The notes under the pieces were generated by a model. That model was given only the letters and a program-made list of their open reading frames with translations. It was not told the origin of the DNA and did not search any database. DNA of 5,800 nt, from contig DCAW01000140.1 of NCBI GenBank assembly GCA_002313895.1, positions 1-5,800 of the forward strand. Direction: 5' to 3'. Positions 1 through 5,800 of this stretch are shown piece by piece (the first letter of the stretch is position 1; every line of letters begins with the position of its first letter). A program made the translations under genes and the position numbers. Source of the DNA: Dehalococcoidia bacterium UBA1123 (GTDB taxonomy: Bacteria; Chloroflexota; Dehalococcoidia; Lucifugimonadales; UBA1123).

Positions 1-1293
1 GGGGTTGCGGTGGCAATCGTCAGTGGCGGCGAGACCATCAGCGCCCAAGGTTACGGTTATCGGAACCTTAACGAACATCTGCCAATGACCCCCGAAACGG
101 TGACGCCAATCTGCTCGCTCACCAAGTCGATGACCGGAACTGCCATCATGCAGCTCGTGGAACAGGGCAAGATTTCGCTTGATGAACCGGTCCAGACCTA
201 TCTGCCAAAACTCATGATTTCCGACCCGACAACAACTCGAAAAATCACGCCCCGGGTCCTGTTGAGCCACAAGAGCGGGATGGGTCGGACGGGGCATCAG
301 ACGGCGATGTGGACTGAGAAGGTCTCGCCTTATACAGATCGCGCCGATCTGGTCTCACGATTGGCGGACGTCCGCATGCAGACCCCGCCAAATACAGCAT
401 GGTCGTACTGCAACGAAGGATTCGTGACCCTGGGACATCTGGTGGAAACTGTCAGCGGAGTGCCTCTGGAAGAGTATTTCGAGACCCGCATCTTCCAGCC
501 AGTGAACATGAATGACACTTACACGACCTTCGACGGATGGCGCGGCGCGACTGACCGAGATTGGCTCTATGAGAGGGGAGACGCCGGCCCGTCCGAAGTA
601 TTCCTGGCGGCAAATTACTCCATCTACCTTTCCACAGGCGGAATCTCCAGCTCTGTTATCGACCTGGCCCGTTACCAGATTGCGTCAATGGACTACGTCA
701 ACAGCCCTCTGCTAAGAGCGGGCTCTTTAGAACAGATGCAGAGCATATCCATGCCCTTCGGCGACACCGGAACGGGATACGGAATGGGATGGCAGGTCAG
801 GTGGGCAGGCAATCTGAAGGTCGTGTCTCACGGCGGCGCGTTGTCGGGCGTGGCGACCCACTCTCTAATGGTCCCGTCAGAGGGCATCGGCGTTGTGGCG
901 CTGGCAAACTTGGGAGGGGCGAACGTGTCATTGCTGGTCCAACAGTTGGCCTCGACCCTTATGGACGAACCAATTTTCTACTCCGACCCCCAGAACTATC
1001 CGCCTATCGACACTCGTTATGTCGTGCCTGATGGTTCAATGTCCGAATATCCCGGCGTTTACAGATCCGACGAAGCGACAATCGAAATCAAAGGCCGCAA
1101 CAGCAGCATCTCTTTCGTCCATAGCGTCCCAGAAGGCGGCACGGAGGAGGCGAATCTGGTCGGCATCGGCGAGGACCTGTTCATGGCAGAGGACGGAGTT
1201 CGCAGTCAGGGAACGCTGGCATTCTTCGTCAGAAATACTGGGGGCGAGGTGAACAGCGTCCTGGTGGGCGGTCAACAGCACTGGCTTCAATAG
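1..1293 (+). CDS. Serine beta-lactamase-fold hydrolase (class C / PBP4*/esterase-like), 5' end missing
   Basis: Serine hydrolase of the beta-lactamase/D-alanyl-D-alanine carboxypeptidase superfamily, cut by the left edge of the window. The first GTG (position 10) is probably an internal valine, because the frame is open from base 1 (G-V-A-V-A-I-V) and this resembles the usual first strand of the fold, so the start and any signal peptide lie outside. Counting from position 10, the nucleophile motif S-L-T-K is at residues 36-39 (bases 115-126), LLSHKSG at 84-90, the YxN-type motif Y-C-N at 133-135 (406-414), and HGG, replacing the KTG box, at 274-276 (829-837). The catalytic set therefore looks intact. 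From about residue 340 a beta-rich C-terminal part (EYPGVYRSDE, then alternating strands) looks like the extra domain of many family members. Esterase, peptidase or amidase activity cannot be told apart from sequence. It ends 93 bases before the next gene. The family is sure; substrate and location are unknown. Confidence 0.9.
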   Translation, partial: GVAVAIVSGGETISAQGYGYRNLNEHLPMTPETVTPICSLTKSMTGTAIMQLVEQGKISLDEPVQTYLPKLMISDPTTTRKITPRVLLSHKSGMGRTGHQTAMWTEKVSPYTDRADLVSRLADVRMQTPPNTAWSYCNEGFVTLGHLVETVSGVPLEEYFETRIFQPVNMNDTYTTFDGWRGATDRDWLYERGDAGPSEVFLAANYSIYLSTGGISSSVIDLARYQIASMDYVNSPLLRAGSLEQMQSISMPFGDTGTGYGMGWQVRWAGNLKVVSHGGALSGVATHSLMVPSEGIGVVALANLGGANVSLLVQQLASTLMDEPIFYSDPQNYPPIDTRYVVPDGSMSEYPGVYRSDEATIEIKGRNSSISFVHSVPEGGTEEANLVGIGEDLFMAEDGVRSQGTLAFFVRNTGGEVNSVLVGGQQHWLQ

Positions 1294-1299
1294 AATTGT

Positions 1300-1329
1300 C
1301 GGACAGTGGGAGGCTGATTAGGGTACACT
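1300..1329 (+). promoter_or_regulatory. Candidate sigma70-type promoter upstream of the fdrA-like gene
   Basis: CGGACA at 1300-1305 and TACACT at 1324-1329 each match the consensus hexamers at four of six bases and are 18 bases apart. Transcription would start near 1336 and leave a leader of about 50 bases. A perfect TTGACA lies further down at 1353-1358, but its only correctly spaced partner, TGGAAC at 1376-1381, is poor. Using that pair would put the transcript start at about the ATG itself. Both options are pattern matches only. Confidence 0.25.
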
Positions 1330-1386
1330 CTGGGCTACGCGCAACAGTAGGCTTGACACAAAACATCTTCTGATCTGGAACTACAC

Positions 1387-2964
1387 ATGACCACAAGAAA
1401 CCTGGCGCTCAAAAACAGCTACCGAGACTCAGTGGAGTTGATGCGCCTCAGCCAAGAGTTGGAGCAGATGAGCGGCGTTCAAGGGGCGACGATCATCATG
1501 GGGACCGACAACAACAAAGCCATGCTGGAAACCGCCGGCCTCCTGACCGAAGACGGCAAGGCAGCGGAAGCCAACGACCTCATAATCGCAGTGCGGCTCT
1601 CGCCAGCCGACGACGAAGCCGCGATCATGAATCGAGTTCAAGAGTCGCTAGATTCATCTGGTCGAGAGTCCGAGACGAACGCGTCCTCCAACCAACCTCG
1701 CACGATAGACGGCGCGTTGGCGGCATTGCCCGACTCAAACCTGGCTCTGATCTCGGTTCCCGGCCAGTATGCCGCCTACGAAGCCACGAAGGCGCTGGAT
1801 CGTGGACTCCACGTTCTGGTGTTCAGTGACAACGTCTCCATTGAGGACGAGGTTGAACTCAAGAATCACGCCTTGAACCAGGGCCTGTTCATGCTAGGAC
1901 CGGACTGCGGCACGGCGATCATCAATGGAGTGCCGCTTGGATTCGCCAACGCGGTGCCTCGTGGACGTGTCGGGATTGTCGCTGCTTCCGGAACCGGACT
2001 TCAGCAGGTCTCGTGTCTTCTGGCGGCCCAGGGTCACGGAATCTCGCAGGCGCTCGGCGTCGGGAGCCGCGATCTCAGCGATCAGGTGGGTGGAGCCATG
2101 ATGCTGGAGGGCATCCGAGTGCTGAACGACGACCCGAACACCGACGTGATCGTTCTCATCTCCAAGCCTCCAGGCCCGATGGCCCAACAGCAAATCGCAT
2201 TCGCCCTGCGTGTCGTGTCCAAGCCTAGTGTTGTGTGCTTCCTGGGCATGGACGCCCAAGCGCCCAATATCCCGAACGTATATTTTGAAATGACCCTGCA
2301 CGAGGCAGCCAATCGTGTGGCGGGTTTATTGGGAGACCCGACGCACGATACCTCGCCCGTCCTGCCTTCACCCGAAATGACGCTCTTGCAGGAGATCAGT
2401 GACGGTCTTGGGCGCGACCAGCGATATATTCGTGGCCTGTACTCCGGCGGGACCCTGGCGTACGAGTCGATGCTCTTTCTACGGGACCTGAATTTCGACA
2501 TATCATCGAATCTAGACTTCCCGTTAGTGAACTCCATCGACGATGACGCCGAGCGAACCCACAAGCTCATCGACATGGGAGACGACCGCTTCACCCAGGG
2601 CGTCCCGCACCCGATGATCGACTACCGCCAACGTCGCGAACGCATATTAAAGGAGGCAACGAACCCGGAGGTCGGCATCATTCTGCTGGACGTGATTCTG
2701 GGCTACGGCTCCCATGCCGACCCGGCATCAGAATTGGTTCCGGCCATCAACGAGGCTCGACTTCTGGCATCAGGCGCAGGACGTCAGCTAGCGTTCATCG
2801 TGGTCATATGTGGAACATCTGACGATCCCCAGAACATCCAGAAACAGGCCGCCGAACTCACCGCCGCCGGCGCGGTGGTGGTTCCCAGCAACCTTCAGGG
2901 AGTCAGCATCGCCGCGGCCCTGAGCGTCGGCGATCTGGAGATGATACGGGGGTGGAGCCAGTGA
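1387..2964 (+). CDS. fdrA: FdrA/AllF family protein (acyl-CoA synthetase-like; oxamate carbamoyltransferase subunit homologue)
   Basis: A 525-residue FdrA-family protein; the E. coli protein is similar, at about 550. The fold is that of the succinyl-CoA synthetase alpha chain. The N-terminus has the family's YRDSVELM (residues 12-19) and MGTDNN start. A Rossmann-like CoA-binding part includes ISVPGQYA (122-129). The ligase-like part shows GPDCG (171-175) and GRVGIVAASGTG (193-204). The C-terminal half has GLYSGG (350-355), GDD (398-400) and PHPMID (407-412), all typical of FdrA. I see no GHAG phosphohistidine motif of true succinyl-CoA synthetases. In E. coli FdrA (AllF) with YlbE and YlbF forms oxamate carbamoyltransferase, which splits oxalurate with phosphate to oxamate and carbamoyl phosphate. 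The partner gene follows directly with overlap. The ATG at 1387 fits the family N-terminus but has only a weak GGA (1377-1379) as ribosome binding site. Family very sure; the substrate here is inferred and may differ from oxalurate. Confidence 0.9.
   Translation: MTTRNLALKNSYRDSVELMRLSQELEQMSGVQGATIIMGTDNNKAMLETAGLLTEDGKAAEANDLIIAVRLSPADDEAAIMNRVQESLDSSGRESETNASSNQPRTIDGALAALPDSNLALISVPGQYAAYEATKALDRGLHVLVFSDNVSIEDEVELKNHALNQGLFMLGPDCGTAIINGVPLGFANAVPRGRVGIVAASGTGLQQVSCLLAAQGHGISQALGVGSRDLSDQVGGAMMLEGIRVLNDDPNTDVIVLISKPPGPMAQQQIAFALRVVSKPSVVCFLGMDAQAPNIPNVYFEMTLHEAANRVAGLLGDPTHDTSPVLPSPEMTLLQEISDGLGRDQRYIRGLYSGGTLAYESMLFLRDLNFDISSNLDFPLVNSIDDDAERTHKLIDMGDDRFTQGVPHPMIDYRQRRERILKEATNPEVGIILLDVILGYGSHADPASELVPAINEARLLASGAGRQLAFIVVICGTSDDPQNIQKQAAELTAAGAVVVPSNLQGVSIAAALSVGDLEMIRGWSQ
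2948..2957 (+). promoter_or_regulatory. Ribosome binding site of the DUF1116 gene, inside the end of fdrA
   Basis: The purine-rich GGGGGTGGAG lies within the last codons of the fdrA-like gene. Its GGAG is six bases from the ATG at 2964, a normal spacing. This favours that ATG over the in-frame GTGs at 2952 (inside the site) and 2961 (too close). Together with the stop/start overlap it indicates translational coupling. Confidence 0.6.
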
Positions 2965-4412
2965 TGAGACAGAACAAACCGCTGCTGGGAGAAGACCTCA
3001 AGGTCGTCAACGTGGGCCTCTCGCTATTCGCCGACACACTGCGAAGCTCAGGAACCCCCGTCACCGATGTCGACTGGCGGCCGCCCGCAGAGAGCGACCA
3101 GCGTCTCACAAAAACTCTTCGGAGCATACAGAAAAGGAACGCCTCCGGACACCTGAACATCATCGACGAGGCCAACCGCACGGCCCATCAACGGATGTTG
3201 GACGCTCAACCCGCGCTGGTGGACGTCGCGCCGGCTGGCGAGGCCATCGCCGGCCTCGAGGATAGGACGCTCCTGCACGCAGGCCCTCCCATTGAGTGGC
3301 CGGATATGTGCGGCCCGATGCAGGCGGCAATTTTGGGAGCGATTCGATACGAGGGTTGGACTCACACGGACACCGGCGCGGTCACCGCCCTTGAAAACGG
3401 CGAGATCACCCTCCAGCCGAACCACAACCTCGGGGCCGTGGGGCCGATGACCGGCATCACCAGCCCATCTATGCCCGTCTTTGTGGTGGAGAATCGGGCC
3501 TTCGGAAACCGCGCCTACTGCACGATCAACGAAGGCATCGGCAAGGTGATGAGGTTCGGGGCCAACGACGACACTGTAATCCAGCGGCTTGAATGGCTCC
3601 AGAATGGCCTGGCCCCTGTGCTTCGAGAGGCTGTGCAGTCTGCGGGCGGTGTCGAGCTTCGACCCATCGTAGCCCGCGCCCTGACAATGGGCGACGAGAT
3701 GCACCAGCGCAACGTCGCGGCCACATCGTTGCTTCTGAGAACCCTCGCCCCTCATATTGCAAACGCCAGCTCAATCGGCAACAACGTCAGTGACATCCTC
3801 AAATTCCTGGCCGACAACGACCAGTTTTTCCTGAACCTGGCTATGGCAATTGGCAAGGCGACGATGGACCCCACGAGGGATATTCCAAATTCCACAGTGG
3901 TCACGGCGATGAGCCGCAACGGAACCGAGTTCGGCATTCGAGTGAGCGCCACCGGCGACCGTTGGTTCACCGCTCCGTCACTCATGCCACAAGGTCTGTA
4001 TTTCCCAGGTTTCACAGCGGACGACGCCAATCCGGACATGGGCGACAGCACCATCATCGAGACGATGGGCCTGGGAGGGTTTGCGATGGGCGCGGCCCCG
4101 GCAGTTGTTGGTTTCGTGGGCGCTGGAACATTCCAGGACGCCCTGGCCTACACGCGGGAGATGGGCGAAATCACGGTGGGGCGGAACCCGAATCTCGCAT
4201 TGCCAACGCTCGACTTCCAGGGAGCGCCGTGCGGAATCGACGTTCGCAAGGTTGTTGAGTCCAGCATAACTCCGGTAATCAACACTGGGATAGCCCATCG
4301 AGAGCCGGGCGTCGGTCAGGTGGGCGCAGGCATCGTAAGGGCGCCAATGGCCTGTTTCACACAGGCGTTGGAAGCCATCGACCAACTGCTGTCGGAGACG
4401 GCGAACGCCTAA
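2964..4412 (+). CDS. ylbE: DUF1116 family protein (YlbE/AllG homologue), putative carbamoyltransferase subunit
   Basis: A DUF1116 protein of 482 residues from the ATG at 2964; GTG at 2952 would add four residues. It is somewhat longer than E. coli YlbE (about 420). Counting from 2964, family-like conserved blocks are NVGLSLFA (16-23), VDWRPPA (36-42), GPPIEWPDMCGPM (107-119), GAVGPMTGITS (157-167), GDEMHQRN (243-250) and GDSTIIETMGLGGFAMG (360-376). No signal peptide or membrane segment is evident, so it is probably cytoplasmic. In E. coli this protein (AllG) is one of three subunits of oxamate carbamoyltransferase together with FdrA (AllF) and the DUF2877 protein YlbF (AllH). Here it overlaps the fdrA stop by one base (TGATG), so the two are probably made in similar amounts and act as a complex. 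The third subunit is not next to it: a gap and an M24 hydrolase follow. Family assignment is firm; the exact acceptor or donor substrate is unknown, and I assign no catalytic residues. Confidence 0.9.
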   Translation: MRQNKPLLGEDLKVVNVGLSLFADTLRSSGTPVTDVDWRPPAESDQRLTKTLRSIQKRNASGHLNIIDEANRTAHQRMLDAQPALVDVAPAGEAIAGLEDRTLLHAGPPIEWPDMCGPMQAAILGAIRYEGWTHTDTGAVTALENGEITLQPNHNLGAVGPMTGITSPSMPVFVVENRAFGNRAYCTINEGIGKVMRFGANDDTVIQRLEWLQNGLAPVLREAVQSAGGVELRPIVARALTMGDEMHQRNVAATSLLLRTLAPHIANASSIGNNVSDILKFLADNDQFFLNLAMAIGKATMDPTRDIPNSTVVTAMSRNGTEFGIRVSATGDRWFTAPSLMPQGLYFPGFTADDANPDMGDSTIIETMGLGGFAMGAAPAVVGFVGAGTFQDALAYTREMGEITVGRNPNLALPTLDFQGAPCGIDVRKVVESSITPVINTGIAHREPGVGQVGAGIVRAPMACFTQALEAIDQLLSETANA

Positions 4413-4421
4413 GTTTCCTAG

Positions 4422-4526
4422 ACGCGACCCGTGGTCAAGCACAAGTCGTTATGCTGAACGCATTGAGGCATCTGGTCGCGTGTCAGATGGCCATTGCCCC
4501 TCTGCCACCAGATTCTTCGCCGCGAC
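4422..4526 (+). repeat. Cluster of mutually exclusive inverted repeats between the DUF1116 and M24 genes
   Basis: ACGCGACC at 4422-4429 is the perfect reverse complement of GGTCGCGT at 4474-4481. ATCTGGT at 4470-4476 is the perfect reverse complement of ACCAGAT at 4507-4513. GTCGCG at 4475-4480 can also pair with CGCGAC at 4521-4526. The middle segment 4470-4481 can thus pair in three competing ways. An 8-base palindrome ATGGCCAT sits at 4487-4494. No T-run follows any arm, so this is not a plain intrinsic terminator. It could be an attenuator-like leader, an operator, or chance. Confidence 0.3.
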
Positions 4527-4546
4527 TCAGAATGGACATTCCTTAA
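4451..4546 (+). CDS. Possible 31-codon leader ORF ahead of the M24 gene (doubtful)
   Basis: An open frame begins with ATG at 4451 (M-L-N-A-L-R-H-L) and stops at the TAA at 4544-4546. That is three bases before the GGAG ribosome binding site of the next gene and twelve before its ATG. It spans the competing inverted repeats, which is the layout of a leader peptide. Against it, no Shine-Dalgarno sequence precedes the ATG (the bases before it are CACAAGTCGTT), the peptide resembles nothing I know, and an open frame of this size can occur by chance. Confidence 0.15.
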   Translation: MLNALRHLVACQMAIAPLPPDSSPRLRMDIP

Positions 4547-4549
4547 ATC

Positions 4550-4553
4550 GGAG
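4550..4553 (+). promoter_or_regulatory. Ribosome binding site of the M24 gene
   Basis: GGAG lies five bases before the ATG at 4559, in the context ATCGGAGAAACC. It is the clearest stand-alone ribosome binding site in the window and supports this start. Confidence 0.65.
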
Positions 4554-4558
4554 AAACC

Positions 4559-5746
4559 ATGACTATCTCTGGCATCGATAACCTCGAACACGCCCTGTTC
4601 ACCCGCGCAGAGATGGAGCGCAGATGGAACGCGACCAGAGATATGATGTCCGAGGAGGGCGTCGACGCCTTAATGGTCACCGGCGAGGAGAATTTTCAGT
4701 ATTTCGCAGGAGCGTCAGCGAGTCTGGCGTTGCACCACTCGTTGACTCGTCCATCGGTGTTCATTCTTCCGTTACAGCGCGACCCGATCATCGTGTCTCA
4801 GGGCGTGGATAACCTGAAACTCGGATGCTACGTCACCGACGTCAGGCCGTACACCGAACTTCTGACATTCCCGTATCACATCGTGCTGGAAGCTCTCAGA
4901 GACGCAGGCGCCGACGCCCAAAACATCGGCGTTGAGCTTGGGCAGGAGCAACGCATGGGGATGCCTGTGGGAGCCTACCTTGATCTCGTAGACGCCATGC
5001 CCGGAGTTAGCTTCGTCGATGCTGCTCAGATCATCATCGCCATGAGAATCATCAAATCACCGGAGGAGTTGGCTTACGTCCGACAGGCTGCTGACGTTAC
5101 TGGCAGAGCGCGTCAGCGCCTATTCAGCACAGTTGAGTCAGACATGACCGAGCGTGACATCGTCCGCCTGATGCGCCAGCTAATCCAGGAGGAAGGCGGC
5201 GATAGAACCTCCTTCGTCATACTCCAGCAGGACTACACCGGCGCCAAGAACCAACTGCCCTACGATCGCCCGCTTGTGAAAGGCGACATCCTGGCTGTGG
5301 ACGCAGGAGCTTACGTCCGCCAATACACTGTTGACTACGCTCGGATGGCCTCTCTGGGACCGACCACCGATGACCAGAAACGGGTCCACGCTGGAGTCCT
5401 GGAAGTCAACTCCCGGATGAAGGCTGCCCTCGGCCCAGGCGTCAAATGCTCCGAGATGCACAAGGTTGCAATGCAGGCCATCTCCGACGTTGGGCTGGAA
5501 GTGGACTCGCCGGGCCGAGGGCGAGTCGGTCGAATGGGCCACGGTCAGGGAATGTTGATAACCGAGCCTCCCAGCATCGCGCCCGCCGACGACACAATTC
5601 TGGCAGAGGGCATGGTAATTAGCACCGAGCCGGGCGTTCGCTCAGGCGACGTCCAGTTCCTGTGGGAGGATGTCCACGTCATCACATCGAACGGCCACGA
5701 ACAACTAACCCTCGAATCATCGGAGCTACACGAGATCGCGTTTTGA
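4559..5746 (+). CDS. M24 family metallohydrolase (Xaa-Pro peptidase / creatinase-like)
   Basis: A 395-residue two-domain protein, normal length for prolidase/creatinase-type M24 enzymes. The N-terminal creatinase-like domain (about 15-165) starts with RAEMERRW and has GVDALMVTGEENFQYFAG; a linker with IKSPEEL leads into the pita-bread catalytic domain (about 175-395). All five expected metal ligands are visible: D248 and D259 (AVDAG and TVDYAR), H328 (MGHGQG), E357 (STEPGV) and E370 (LWEDVHV). It should therefore bind a two-metal centre, unlike creatinase, which lacks one. The Thr at 335 (ITEPP) stands where prolidases have His of the HExP motif, and I see no His in the block PYDRPLVKGD just before D248 where peptidases often have one, so the reaction may differ from Xaa-Pro cleavage. 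No signal peptide, so probably cytoplasmic. It lies 146 bases after the DUF1116 gene on the same strand; co-transcription is possible but not shown. Family sure, substrate unknown; C-N bond hydrolysis is the safest statement. Confidence 0.9.
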   Translation: MTISGIDNLEHALFTRAEMERRWNATRDMMSEEGVDALMVTGEENFQYFAGASASLALHHSLTRPSVFILPLQRDPIIVSQGVDNLKLGCYVTDVRPYTELLTFPYHIVLEALRDAGADAQNIGVELGQEQRMGMPVGAYLDLVDAMPGVSFVDAAQIIIAMRIIKSPEELAYVRQAADVTGRARQRLFSTVESDMTERDIVRLMRQLIQEEGGDRTSFVILQQDYTGAKNQLPYDRPLVKGDILAVDAGAYVRQYTVDYARMASLGPTTDDQKRVHAGVLEVNSRMKAALGPGVKCSEMHKVAMQAISDVGLEVDSPGRGRVGRMGHGQGMLITEPPSIAPADDTILAEGMVISTEPGVRSGDVQFLWEDVHVITSNGHEQLTLESSELHEIAF

Positions 5747-5800
5747 CGGATTGGGAGTCCCATCGTCTTGGAAGGAGCCAGACGCCAGAACGCCGTCTAT

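Noticed and set aside
10..12. GTG as the real start of the serine hydrolase
   Set aside because: The frame is open to base 1 and the preceding G-V-A belongs to the conserved first strand, so the gene extends beyond the window.
1894..2594. Two overlapping - strand open frames (135 and 170 codons) inside the fdrA-like gene
   Set aside because: They are opposite the conserved ligase-fold core, show no family motifs and have no convincing start signals.
3048..3755. 235-codon open frame on the - strand inside the DUF1116 gene
   Set aside because: It lies wholly opposite a well-conserved coding region. Its translation is rich in H, R and G without recognisable motifs, as expected of an antisense shadow in GC-rich DNA.
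3978..4442. 154-codon - strand open frame covering the DUF1116 3' end and part of the gap
   Set aside because: Most of it is antisense to the conserved GDSTIIETMGLGGF region, and the product resembles nothing I know.
4413..4558. tRNA or other structured RNA gene in the 146-base gap
   Set aside because: No tRNA-like arms, TTC-A box or CCA end were seen. Only the short competing repeats are present.
5749..5764. Small palindrome TGGGA-G-TCCCA just after the M24 stop as a terminator
   Set aside because: The stem is only four to five pairs with a tiny loop and no T-run follows.
1..5800. CRISPR array, insertion sequence or attachment site
   Set aside because: I saw no regularly spaced direct repeats, transposase motifs, terminal inverted repeats or tRNA fragments.

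Overview
This 5.8 kb bacterial window is densely coded at moderately high GC, with every gene on the + strand. It holds one gene cut by the left edge, two overlapping genes that clearly form a transcriptional unit, and one further gene behind a 146-base gap. Marine Chloroflexota (SAR202-like) genomes carry many serine-hydrolase and M24-peptidase paralogues and would fit. That is a loose impression from gene content, not a taxonomic call.

Layout. Positions 1-1293 are the 3' part of a serine beta-lactamase-fold hydrolase with SxxK, YxN and HGG motifs. Positions 1294-1386 are a short gap with promoter-like hexamers. Positions 1387-2964 encode an FdrA/AllF-family protein related to the succinyl-CoA synthetase alpha fold. 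Positions 2964-4412 encode its usual partner, a DUF1116 (YlbE/AllG) protein, whose start codon overlaps the previous stop by one base. Positions 4413-4558 are a gap rich in mutually exclusive inverted repeats, with a 31-codon open frame ending just before the next ribosome binding site. Positions 4559-5746 encode an M24 (creatinase/prolidase fold) metallohydrolase. The last 54 bases hold no assignable gene.

How the genes may work together. In Escherichia coli, FdrA and YlbE, with the DUF2877 protein YlbF, have been reported as oxamate carbamoyltransferase (AllF, AllG, AllH), which acts at the end of anaerobic allantoin degradation. Here the AllF-AllG pair is intact and translationally coupled, but no DUF2877 gene and no carbamate kinase lie in the window. 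An M24 hydrolase follows instead. The most interesting inference is a phosphorolytic carbamoyl (or other acyl) transfer system acting on a substrate other than oxalurate, possibly one released or consumed by the M24 enzyme. Related M24-fold enzymes act on creatine and ectoine as well as on proline peptides. The serine hydrolase may be unrelated to this set.
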